Positions 32,665 through 42,528 of a stretch of 64,000 bases of DNA are shown here, piece by piece (positions within the stretch are counted from its first letter, which is position 1; each line of letters opens with the position of its first letter). Location: positions 248,001 to 312,000 of the forward strand of contig SAUG01000068.1 of NCBI GenBank assembly GCA_011316305.1, read 5' to 3'. The notes under the pieces were generated by a model, which had not been told where the DNA came from, made no database searches, and saw only the letters and a list, made by a program, of their open reading frames with translations. The position numbers and the translations under genes were made by a program. Source of the DNA: Rusavskia elegans (lineage: Eukaryota > Ascomycota > Lecanoromycetes > Teloschistales > Teloschistaceae).

Positions 32665-33301
32665 CGCCGCAAATCTGATACAGATTAATATAGAATGAGA
32701 TCGAAACTTAGAGGCCCGAGAGACCAATAGTCCGACGATTGAATCAAGGCTTTCTACCTCGCCTTGATTCTGTGTCAGATCAGACGAGTATCGACATCGT
32801 GATAATCCATGGATATCGGCTGTACAGTAGGGCTGCAGAGTTATGTCATCGCAATCGATAAGCACAGGGCTTGGCAACGGCTGTTCCTGGTCCGCGAATC
32901 AGCTTACGATTTCTCTACTTATAATAACGGAGCTGGGAGGTACCAACCAGCTGAGTCATAACAAGCTAGAATGATAATTATGCCATGACAATGACAGCTT
33001 TAGGACAACAGAACGTGGAAGCATGTGCCCACAGTGCAAAAATATTCATTGAAGTATATTTGTCTTTATCTTGTCTGCTTGATCCAATATACGACAAGCC
33101 CAAAGGCTCTCGTATGGGGCATCGAGCTTCTGTCTCACAGTGAAAATAGTCTTAGTCAGGTGAAGATGCTGGCTTATTCTCATCTTTGAAAGCTTCCTTC
33201 GCGGCCTCTTCGTGGCATGGCCTGCTGCACAAACCGAGATCATGGCCTGGCTAGTCATTGTTTTTTCCCCCTGTGATGTAGAGTTGAAATTGTGATTGTT
33301 G
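32665..33301. other. Intergenic, PARG promoter and 3' region of BTB 2
   Basis: 640 bp. The open frame from PARG continues upstream to 32877 without an ATG. No other gene seen. Confidence 0.45.
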
Positions 33302-34114
33302 TCAAGGTCTTTGCAATTCGTTGGAGGAGTGCTCGTTGATTTCCCAATCTTGCTCCACAGGCTGTTCTCGCCAACCATTCGAACAAGCAGGTATTTTCGC
33401 GTTGTGAACATGATAACTACAGCGCCTCTTGTAGAAGTCGCCCCAGCCGGTCAACTTAGGGGTCGTACGGGTGCGGATGAGAACGTCAACGACGAAGCAT
33501 TTGTCGTAAGCATCCTTTTCATTTTCGTCTTTGAAGATTCGTGCGATGTCGCCTCCAAAGGCCATCGGATCCACCAAGAGCTTGCGCAGGGCCGAGTTTT
33601 CGGGCGTGTTCTCCCATACAAGGCGTTGGATATTGCTCAGGACGGAAGCGAGCGTTAGTGCTTTCTGCATGATGAGGTCGATGAGGTGATTTCGCATTGC
33701 TGGGACATCCCGTCGATCGGCTATGAAGTAGCATTCTGCAAGATCCTGAGACGAGATGGTTTCGATCGTTTCGTTGATCTCAAGGACTGTGTCGTAGTAC
33801 AGCCAGTGCATGAAGCGCCGGAAAACTTCGGGGTCCTCATCCTTCAGAACGATAATTCCGTCTTGCTTCTCCTTCCAGTCGTGTTGCATCATTGCCCTGA
33901 ACATGGGGGATGCGTGGCATAACAGACCTCTGTGGATATGGAAGATTTTGTCCGCCGGTTCCAATTTGATGGTGACGATTGTGTCGAGAAGTTGCCTACG
34001 AGAATATGAGCGATGGAGAAAACGGTGGAAATATTCGAGGACAGACCTTAGCAGAGGCTTCTTCGTCGACTGAACGGCCATATTATCTGCAGGCAGTTGG
34101 TTTGATACAGACAT
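33302..34114 (-). CDS. BTB/POZ domain protein 2
   Basis: Single exon, 270 aa, ATG at 34114. Block order matches BTB protein 1: VTIKLEPADKIFHIHRGLLC, MFRAMMQHDWKEKQDG, VFRRFMHWLYYDTVLEINET, LAECYFIADRRDVPAMRNHL, RLVWENTPENSALRKLLVD, and the tail CSYHVHNAKIPAC with the same C-x2-H-x-H-x6-C spacing. It has 22 extra residues after that tail, Glu/Asn/Ser-rich. By eye roughly two in five residues agree with BTB 1, so the pair is an old duplication, inverted relative to each other. Function unknown beyond BTB-mediated protein contacts. Confidence 0.85.
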   Translation of the reverse strand: MSVSNQLPADNMAVQSTKKPLLRSVLEYFHRFLHRSYSRRQLLDTIVTIKLEPADKIFHIHRGLLCHASPMFRAMMQHDWKEKQDGIIVLKDEDPEVFRRFMHWLYYDTVLEINETIETISSQDLAECYFIADRRDVPAMRNHLIDLIMQKALTLASVLSNIQRLVWENTPENSALRKLLVDPMAFGGDIARIFKDENEKDAYDKCFVVDVLIRTRTTPKLTGWGDFYKRRCSYHVHNAKIPACSNGWREQPVEQDWEINEHSSNELQRP

Positions 34115-35074
34115 GGCTACACAGTTATATGAAGAGCTGATTTTGGACCAGGTACTGGAGATGGCACGGAAGATAATCCACTTCCTCCCTTATATGTTTA
34201 GGGATTGTGTTGAATCAATTCATATAGATGTCGTCTTTGCATTCAGCCATCAGACAATGACCGGGCTTGGTCATGAGAAAAGCATATAGGAAATAAACAA
34301 GGGGTACATCATAACCCTTCGAAAGTACACAGACGCGCGTTCTTTTCCCTGATGATCCGACAAAAGACAGCTCGAAAAGAATTCAGACCGCAAAAATTAA
34401 GTATAACACTATAAATGAGACAGAGGAAAATCAACATAAGAATCTAGAAAAGCCGCCAAAGTAAAATACAGGAGGATCGTCCTATATACCATCACCTGTA
34501 GTCCTCATAAAGGGCAAACATCACCGATGCAAACAACGTCGCTCGTTGTCTTGCAATGTCCCCATCCAGATCATGCAACATCAAACAAGATAGAGCAAGC
34601 GTGTGATCATCGGTAGCCATGGCAGTGATCCCATTTTCGTCGCGAAATTGCTTTGGGTCGCTTGCTCTTCATGAACAGTTGACAAAGACTCGTTAGAGGA
34701 AGGTCACGACAGCCAAACATTCAAACCTGACGGCCCTGCAACTGACCAATCGAGGTGCTATTTAGCAGAAAGACGAGTGAAGTGTCCCGACTATGTTGTA
34801 TGCTACCGATATGTCAAAGCTCACCTTTCCAGTACCATATCAGGGTCTTGAATCGTTTCCATGTTCGCGCCGTAGCTATTTGGCATATGACAACCAACCC
34901 TGGTGACCCTGTACCTCAGCATCCGCAATAGCGACGATTCAGGGATCTATGTCTCGATCAATTGCTGGATCCGCTGATGATTGAACATCGGTGACGAATG
35001 AACAGTGGAGGAGCATTGAGTTGTTTGCATGTCCTACAGCAGTTCGGTGATTATCTCCACGTAGCCAACATACC
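34115..35074. other. Intergenic, no gene seen
   Basis: 960 bp between BTB 2 (start) and the SAM carrier (stop). No domain-bearing ORF on either strand. This is the right end of the accessory block. Confidence 0.45.
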
Positions 35075-36240
35075 TCAATGCGGTGACAATCCTTCGTCAC
35101 CCACTCTCCTCTTTTCCAAGAACCTCCTTCCACTCTCATACACCCCCAGATAAAGCCCGCTTCCCAATGCTGTCCACGCACCTCTCAATGCTCCGCCCCT
35201 GAACAAGCCCTTCACACCCTCGGTCCTGAGGATCTCCTTACCTACCGCCACTCCCCCTGCTCTCCCACCTCGTGCCGCCCTTTGCGCTTTCTTAATCTCA
35301 GCTTCCGCGTCTTTCCCCTGCGCTTGTATCTCTTTTATCACTTTCTCCCTCTGGCCCTCGCCACCATCACCAGCAGCTGCTAGCATGATTCTTGTCTTCA
35401 CAACATCTATCGGGGTTGTCGCCACCGCCGCGAGTGTTCCCGCCGATCCTGCTGAAATTGCCGTCACAATACCAGTCTCCAAAAGAGTGCCGGATCTCGA
35501 TCCCTTCCCCTCTCTAAAGCGATAGATTTCGGTCCTCAAAAACTCGAACAAGGGAAATTGCATCGCTGTAAAGGGTAGGTTTCGCGCTACGAGCGCCGTA
35601 TAGCCTCTCCACAATTGGCTGGGATTGTTGCGGAACTTGTTAAAGGCTTGACGGGTAGCCTGCCCGTCAAAAGCGTGGGTAGTGGATGAGGAAGAAGAGC
35701 CGCGCACAACCATTTGAGCATTCTGCTTCAGAACTTCGGCGGGCGTAAGGATAAAACAGGAGACGAGCTCGCCAGTGGACGAAGCGGCGGCATGGAGGAT
35801 TGGTAGAGGGATGAGAGGCGTTGTGGGGGAAGATGGAAGCGATGGGTTTATGGTGTGAAGGAAAGTTTTGGTGGATTCATAGGTGGTGAAGAACGCTCCT
35901 GCTGAGAGAGTCGCTGCGATTAGTATTCGTCTAATTGAAAAAGCGATTGAATAGTGTAGTGTAGGATTACAGGAGGGAAGTGTGGCTAGAACAACGCTGC
36001 CAATGCCTTGATATAGACCCCTGAAGAGGGATCTGTTGACGGCGCCATTCGTGGTGTAAAGACGTCGATGGTCCGGGGATTGGATGCGGGTCTTGATAGT
36101 ATCAAGCGGATAGACGAGGAAATCGACTGTAAATGCTGCGAACGCGCCGGCCTTTTACTCAATCAGCACCATATCTATGGAAGAAGATATACGTGGATAC
36201 CTACAATCAGGATGTCTGTATTCGTATTGTTGAAAGACAT
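35075..36240 (-). CDS. PET8: Mitochondrial S-adenosylmethionine carrier
   Basis: Three exons: 36240-36205, 36151-35971 and 35901-35075, with introns of 53 and 69 bp; 347 aa. Three mitochondrial-carrier repeats are visible, each with its Px[DE]xx[KR] signature: YPLDTIKTRIQ, TPAEVLKQNAQ and TPIDVVKTRIM. The segments LIAGAFAAFTVDFLVYPLD and LYQGIGSVVLATLPSSGAFF, then FTTYE, match the SAM carrier subfamily, which imports cytosolic SAM into the matrix in exchange for SAH. Intron 1 uses the donor ATT|GTAGGT; this choice restores the conserved AGAFA. A hydrophilic Lys/Glu/Ala loop (EIQAQGKDAEAEIKKAQRAA) enlarges the third repeat and is longer than in yeast. A 208 bp MITE lies 132 bp upstream of the start codon. 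Confidence 0.88.
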
Positions 36241-36372
36241 ATACCTGAAAGCCGTCTGAAAGCCGTTGTATCAAGCATACCTTACTGATGGTGTTTCTTC
36301 TAGAGCACGTCATATTGAGGACTTTTGCGGCTCTCTGTCGATCATGCAGGGTTCGTTTCTGGGCGTGTGGTA

Positions 36373-36580
36373 CTCGAGTTCATCCACCTTTGCCGCACAT
36401 CCACCTTCGCCGCACGCTAAAACGCTTGGCACCCCTATATTCGTTGATTGGCTGCCCGGGTAACACCCGAAGAGCGCCCGAACCCTATACGTACCCCCCG
36501 CCCAATCAAAGTCTGCCAAGACTACTGCTTACCTAGCGTGGGGCGAAGGTGGATGTACGGCGAAGGTGGATGAACTCGAG
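36373..36580. mobile_element. Non-autonomous DNA transposon (MITE) with 47 bp inverted ends
   Basis: 208 bp. The left end starts CTCGAGTTCATCCACCTT and the right end is its reverse complement; the arms match over 47 bp with three mismatches. Both ends are flanked by TA (36371-36372 and 36581-36582), the target duplication of Tc1/mariner/pogo (Fot1-like) transposases. Each arm contains a doubled motif of about 19 bp (catccacctt.gccg.a). The interior has no coding capacity. It lies in the upstream region of the SAM carrier gene and could affect its expression. The same coordinates could be read as a plain hairpin, but the TA flanks favour a transposon. Confidence 0.7.
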
Positions 36581-36582
36581 TA

Positions 36583-37433
36583 CAGCCAAGGCCTGGTCAC
36601 GTGCCTTGTACCTTCGTACTATGCTTCAAACCGATGTACCACGAAGTGACCACTTTGCATTTGATGAACGATAACAGCTTCCACTGCGCTCCAATGACCA
36701 CCTTGGATCAAACATGCGCCGCACATACATACAAGCCTCCAAATTCAGGGACTGGTTTCGGCCACCTACCTTCACGGTGTGAGCCTACAAATAACCCACC
36801 AACATCCTGACCGTGTGGGGCCCCCGTTTTGGTGCAGTCACACGGTATCATGGAAGGGGAAGGCGAGCAAGAGATTGAGTGATCGAAAAGTTGAAGAGAT
36901 GGGAGTTCTACTAATCTAAGGAACTAGAAAGATAGCACCGTACTTCTTTGGGGGAACATTGCTCCCATTTTGCGATGTAAATTGTCCGAGCGTTTCAATA
37001 CAATTTACATACACCATTATTGGAAATCTGCGATATATGTGAATCGACCGGGTACATCATAGGATCATATTTGTGAGGCTGCAAGTTCTGGGGAGCTCCG
37101 AAGTAAAGCACAGCCGGTGTAGCGAGGGATTTTTGTAGTCTGAAACCCTGTTAAGCTGAGGTGACGTACGTCCACAGCAAGGCTTGCTACGACTGCTTCG
37201 GATAGACTTCTCCATCCGTTACTTCTATTCGAAATCCCTATATCCTACACATCTTATCACCCTCGTCTTCGAGATCATTGCGATCAGAGTAAACGTTTTC
37301 GTCATACCCCACCTCTGTCGCTAGTGTTTGAACCCTTTCTACAACCTTTCGACGTCAAACCAAGTCTTCGTCTTTTCCTGGTGACCATCGGACATCCGAA
37401 AACCGCTCTATCTACGTAACGTGGTCCTGAAGA
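36583..37433 (+). promoter_or_regulatory. Intergenic, upstream region of the DUF3824 gene
   Basis: 850 bp without a recognisable gene. The last 250 bp before the ATG at 37434 are pyrimidine-rich leader-like sequence. Confidence 0.4.
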
Positions 37434-39398
37434 ATGTCTTACTACGACGATGATCCGCCTCGTCGGCGCAAATCCCATCGGAACCGCGATCGCGACCCTC
37501 CGGCATACGAAGAAGAGGTCTACGAACCACGAGGATCCAGAGGTGCTGGCACTCGCCAGAATGCCCTAGTCAAGAGGTCTCGCGATGATGACAGTGATTC
37601 ATCAATTGAAGAGGTTCATCGAGACTTTCCACCCGGAGGCGGCGCCTACACCAAGAGCCGTCGTCAGCGCCGCGCACGCTCCTACCCCTACGAGGATGAC
37701 CGCTACGACGAGCCTCGTCGTAGGCGTGGGGGTGAGTAATGCAACGTTCGAGCCGCTTCCTTGCATCGCTGATATACAACAGGTGGACGACGCCGGGATT
37801 ATTCATCCTCGTCCAGCTCCGAGTCCCCACCCCGCTCTCGTCGTAAGTCTTTAGGGGAACAAGCACTTGCTGCTCTTGGTATTGGTGGAGCAGCTGCAGC
37901 AGCGAGTGGAGGCAAATCTCGAGATCGAAGCCGTGGTGGAGGTCCTAGTCGTCGCCGACACTCCTACTCTTCCAGCTCGCGGTCCAGATCTCGCTCAGCG
38001 GATCAAAGAGAGAAGATCCAACAAGCAGTCAAAGCCGCCCTTACTGCCGGTGCAGTCGAAGCATTCCGAAGTCGCAAAGAGCCTGGACCCTGGACGGGTG
38101 ACAAGGGAAAGAGAGTCTTGACCGCAGCCATTGGAGCCGGTGGTGTCAACAGTGCTCTCACCAGCAACAGAGATCCAGACAAAAAGGATGGGAGACATGG
38201 CCTCCAAGCCGTCCTTGGAGGTCTAGCGACGAACCATCTTGTCAATGGCGGGCGTGATCGCTCTCGTTCCCGCTCCCGTCACGGCGGTCGTGGTCGAGAC
38301 AAGAAGGATGATGCGGGTGGTCTTAAAGGCCTAGCTGCCGGAGGGCTTGCCGCTGCTGCCGGGAAAGCACTGTTGGATGCGAGAGCCCGCTCTAAGTCAC
38401 GAGGGAGGGGTCGCAGCGATAGCGACGACAGCCGCGGACCTCGAAAGAACAAGCGCAGTAGCAGCGTAGGCGCTTATCTGGAAAAGGGCATGGGCATGGG
38501 CATGGCAGCGCTGGGCCTGAAAGATGAGAAGAAGTCCCGTGATAGTCGACGATCAAGACGTTACGATGACGATGACGATTACCGCTCCTCTAATCGCGGG
38601 CCTCCTGCAACGCAAGGTCGTCTCCGAGGCGGGGGAGGAGATTATGGGAACGGGCTCAAAGGCGGTAGCAGCAGTTCAGACGACGACATCTCGTCCTCGG
38701 AGGAGGAACGCACGCGAAAGAAGATGGGTCGAAAGGAGCGTAAGTAGATCCCGGGGGTGCTCTGTCCCAGGCGTTCCTCTGGTTCTACTGTGCTTTCGGC
38801 CACGAGTAATGATTTCAGGCGCAAACTGTATACATTGAACCCTTTGCTAAGTCTTGATGTTTTTGACGAGGTTGCTTCATAAATAGCCGACAGATATATT
38901 ACTGACAGGAGCTCGCATACAGTCATTACAGCCGGTCTGGCTTCAGTAGCCACAATTCATGCAGCACACAGTGTCTACGAATCCATCGAAAAACGTGAAA
39001 AACGCCACAAAATGGTTGCCGAGGGAGAGATATCACCCGAGGAAGCTCGTAAGCTCAGAAACAAGAACCGACTCCAAGATGCCGCTAGTGTCGGCATCGC
39101 TGCACTCGGGATCAAAGGTGCCATCAGCGAGTGGAAGGAGATGAATGAGCAACGGCTGGAGTGTAGTGAGTTTGACAAGAAGCGCAAGGAACGGCACGAG
39201 AGACGACTTCGGAAGCAGGAAGAGAGGATGAGACTTGCTGCGAATCCCCAATACACGAGTTTTGTGCCGGACCTTGGACGTCAGAACTACGCTGCTGCCT
39301 ATTCCCAGGGGTATGGGCCGGATGGGATGAGGTATCAAGACGACAACCCCTATCATGCTGGAGGCTTGGTACAACCACCACACTCGGCACATTACTAG
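37434..39398 (+). CDS. DUF3824-family Ser/Arg-rich protein
   Basis: Three exons: 37434-37731, 37783-38739 and 38923-39398, with introns of 51 and 183 bp; 576 aa. The N-terminus is highly charged (RRRKSHRNRDRDPPAYEEE). The middle alternates Arg/Ser-rich stretches (SSSSRSRSRSADQREK) with Ala/Gly hydrophobic patches (ALGIGGAAAAASGG, LAAGGLAAAAGKALLDA, GKRVLTAAIGAGGVNSAL). The C-terminal exon carries ITAGLASVATIHAAHSVYES and LQDAASVGIAALGIKGAISE, diagnostic of fungal DUF3824 proteins, then a charged helix and a Tyr/Gly-rich tail. The acceptor at 38922 was chosen because it restores LITAGLA. Function unknown; the Gly/Ala helices hint at membrane contact and the RS-like parts at RNA or phosphorylation, both inference. 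Confidence 0.88.
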
Positions 39399-40016
39399 TC
39401 GCTCATGCTGCTTCACAACTACGACGGATGATTACATGGAAGAATGATGAGGCAAAGATAATACTTGGACATTGTGATGAGCGGGTGTTTCCTTTTCCTA
39501 AGCAACGGTCCTGGATTCTAGCCAATCAGTATTAGATGAATGATGAGATACGATTACCTTGTTTTTACTTGAGACGGGAATTTTAGACACAACTTAGCCA
39601 CACTGACTGATGGTAGTTCAATAGCGAAGGATTCTTGTGTTTCTCATATAAAGGAGAGGAAGGACTAGACCCAATCAGGTCAATTGCCAAGCCATCTCAG
39701 CGTCGTCAACTTCAAATGTCCTCGCTCACTTCGTTCCAAGGCTCAGGAAGAGCATTGAGATGCATTGACTTTAATGCCAGTCACTTACGGAGACATAAGT
39801 ACTCATTGAAGACACAGGCGAGTGTCAAGTACCTCGGCGAATTGTCAGGAGACAGTCTACGTACCTCGGGGCAATTGTCGGCCCGAGACCATCAGCTTGG
39901 GAAGTGGCGATTGAGTATACGTCTTACCTGTTTCTCGCAACAGGATTGAACAGATACCCGAGGTCTGTACCGTGCTGAACTCCATTGCTCTATAAGAGCG
40001 TTCGAACAGAGTAGCC
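39399..40016. other. Intergenic, no gene seen
   Basis: 620 bp. It holds the DUF3824 3' region and the promoter of the secreted dehydrogenase. Confidence 0.4.
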
Positions 40017-41622
40017 ATGTTCTCCCCTTCGTATGCCTCTTCTTCACTCCTGCTTGCCGTGTACTCCTCCCTTTTCTCTGCATGGGTTGTATCGGGGCAA
40101 ACTTCGTCCTGCTCAACGTCTCTTACTCCAACCAATGGCATTCAACCCAGCGTGGCTTCGGGCTACCAAATGGCACTTGTTGCCACGGGCTTAACAAAGC
40201 CTCGCTCAGTTGCCTTTGACACGGCTGGCAACCTGATGGTAGTTGAGTCAGGCGCCGGCGTATCCAAGCTGGCTTTGCAAGATGACGGCGGTACTTGTCT
40301 GAGCGTCAGAGAGCGGACGGTTGTGATACAGCACAGCGAGGTAAGAGAATCTCCTGCCTGTGTAAGATCAGTATCTGAGATATCTTCAGCTCAATCACGG
40401 GCTCGCCCTATCTCGAGACGGAAGTACCCTTTACGCGTCCACCCCAGAGGCAGTTTATTCTTGGTCCTATGACCCTGTGCAGTCCACGGTCAGCGGAAAC
40501 AGTCGAACTCTGGTAGATAAAATGGACAACGATGATCATACGACGCGTACCCTACTGCTATCTGACAAGACCAACGGCACCCTTGTCGTGAGTCGCGGCA
40601 GCTCCTCCAATGTGGACTTGGATGCCGTGCGTATATCTTCCGGGCACAGCCAATTGAAAGCGTTTGACATCAACGACGTTGGTGACACTGCTTACGATTT
40701 CAACGAAGACGGTGTGCTCTTGGGGTGGGGCTTGAGGAACTCTGTGGGTGTTGTCGAACATCCAGACACGGGTGGAATCTATTCTGTCGAGAACAGCGTG
40801 GACAAGATTATGAGGGAAGGTGAGGACGTCCAGCAGGACAACCCTGGCGAGGAAATGTAAGCGGCTCACTATCTCCGGAGACTACCTCTTGCCATACTGA
40901 CAGTCGTTGGCAAGGAATTTCCACGGTTATCTAAATGGGACCGAGTATGCGCCACAAGGAAGCAACTACGGGTACCCATACTGTTTCTCAGCCTGGGCTC
41001 CGGAGGATCTTCCACAGAACGAAAACATCAAGATCGGGACCCAATTCGCAATGGGCGAGCAAAACAACACAATCAATGATACCTTCTGCGCCCGTCAAAC
41101 ACCTCCGAGGCTGACCTTCCAGGCTCACATGGCACCTCTGGATATCAAATTCAACAGCAGCGGCGCAGAGGCGTGGGTGAGTTTCCATGGAAGCTGGTGA
41201 GTAGAAATCAAAGCAACAGTATAAGACAAGTTACTGAAGAGAACAGGCATCGTACGAGCCCCGTCGGTTACAAGCTCTCTGTCATCCCTTTCGCCAATGG
41301 CGAGCCTGTCGCAGCCCCCGATAACAAGACAGCGGCGAGCGACGTGCTTACCAACGCCGATAATTCGAAATGTCCTCGGGGTTGCTTCCGCCCCGTCGGT
41401 ATAGCTTTCGATCAGCAGGGACGATTGTTCATGAGCTCCGATTCAACGGGAGAAATCTATGTCTTGGTGAGAGACCAAACGCCTCCGGGTAGTACTGGAA
41501 GCACGTCTGGTAACGGCGCAACACCGACTCCTTCCTCTGCCGCGGACATCGGTTGGCCTACTGCATACCGCATTTGCGTGATCATGTTGATAAGCATCAT
41601 GGCCAATCGCCTACTTCTCTAA
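40017..41622 (+). CDS. Secreted sorbosone/pyranose dehydrogenase-like beta-propeller protein, probably GPI-anchored
   Basis: Four exons: 40017-40340, 40390-40856, 40915-41196 and 41247-41622, with introns of 49, 58 and 50 bp; 482 aa. An N-terminal signal peptide (SSSLLLAVYSSLFSAWVVSG) precedes a propeller with PRSVAFDTAGNLMVVESG, LNHGLALSRDGSTLYAST, GWGLRNSVGVVEHP, then NFHGYLNGTEYAPQGSNYGY, PYCFSAW, and AWVSFHGSWHRTSPVGYKLS. This is the glucose/sorbosone dehydrogenase fold of fungal PQQ-dependent pyranose dehydrogenases (AA12-like). These oxidise sugars outside the cell and may feed electrons to LPMOs. No separate cytochrome or cellulose-binding domain is present. The C-terminus, Ser/Thr/Pro-rich followed by a hydrophobic stretch (ICVIMLISIMANRLLL), fits a GPI-anchor signal. 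Introns 2 and 3 are fixed by the conserved EEMNFHG and GSWHR joins. Confidence 0.88.
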
Positions 41623-42528
41623 GTCTCTGACTAGATTGTCTTCGGCTTGGATGCCACATTTTCCATTATCAGTACTGTCTTCGAGACGTCCATGATTACA
41701 AGTGGTTTATCAAGCGTTGATACGGGGCAAAGCTGCTCAAGCTCAAGCCTTCGGTCAGGTCTCGTTTGTCCTGGCTTATTGACTACAGCCGTCAGGTCAC
41801 TCGAAGGACTGCTCAATAAAGTAGTCGCACATCAGAGTCCAGAAACGACCCAAGACAATGGTTGTCATCTAGTACTGTTGGCCAACAGTACATTCTCCGA
41901 CACTGCTGCCAACTTGGTTTCCCTTTTAAAATCATCAACTCATTCTGAGCTCAACCTTTCCAAAGTGTTGAATTGCGCGAGGAAGCATTCAATACTTCCT
42001 TGGACTCTCGCCTTAGCCTCGATTCACCCCCAGATCAAGATCTCAACTTCTCACCACAACGCCTTGGAGCTCTTCACGAAGGCGCGTCTCTCCTCTCACG
42101 TTTCAACAAAGCAACTCCATCTTCCAACGACAGTCGCAATCAATCTGGGGTGCAAGTAGTCGCTTCGTCCCCATTCTGAAGCTGGTACCTCCCTCGTCGA
42201 GCGGTTGACAAAAGCCGTCCTGCATATAAACGAGTGGTGGTCTCACAAACAAAGTCACACTCACAGAAGAATTTCTCAACACGTCAACGCCATTCGGCTT
42301 AGATACCGAAGAGTCCCACGCAGCGTCATACGTCTATCAGTGTACTCAAAGTCATTACCTCGCTTTTGTCCTTTGTCACCCGCCCTTGCCTACCATCTTT
42401 TCCGTACATAACGATCAATCCGCAATTTGTTACTGTTACGCAAAGATCGCCAATCTCATTGCCAATCTCACAACGGCCGGCTTAATTACTGCACTTAATC
42501 GTTGCATCACATCTTGCTCCAGCTCGCA
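41623..42528. other. Intergenic, no gene seen
   Basis: 900 bp. A 170-codon ORF (41647-42159) is Ser/Leu-rich with no domain and I do not accept it. The right part is the promoter of the F-box gene. Confidence 0.4.

Noticed and set aside
32665..32877. Longer PARG N-terminus from the non-ATG start of the open frame
   Set aside because: No ATG in this part; similarity to PARG begins well downstream.
41647..42159. 170-codon ORF as a gene
   Set aside because: Low-complexity Ser/Leu composition, no domain and no supporting splice structure; it overlaps other frames of equal quality.
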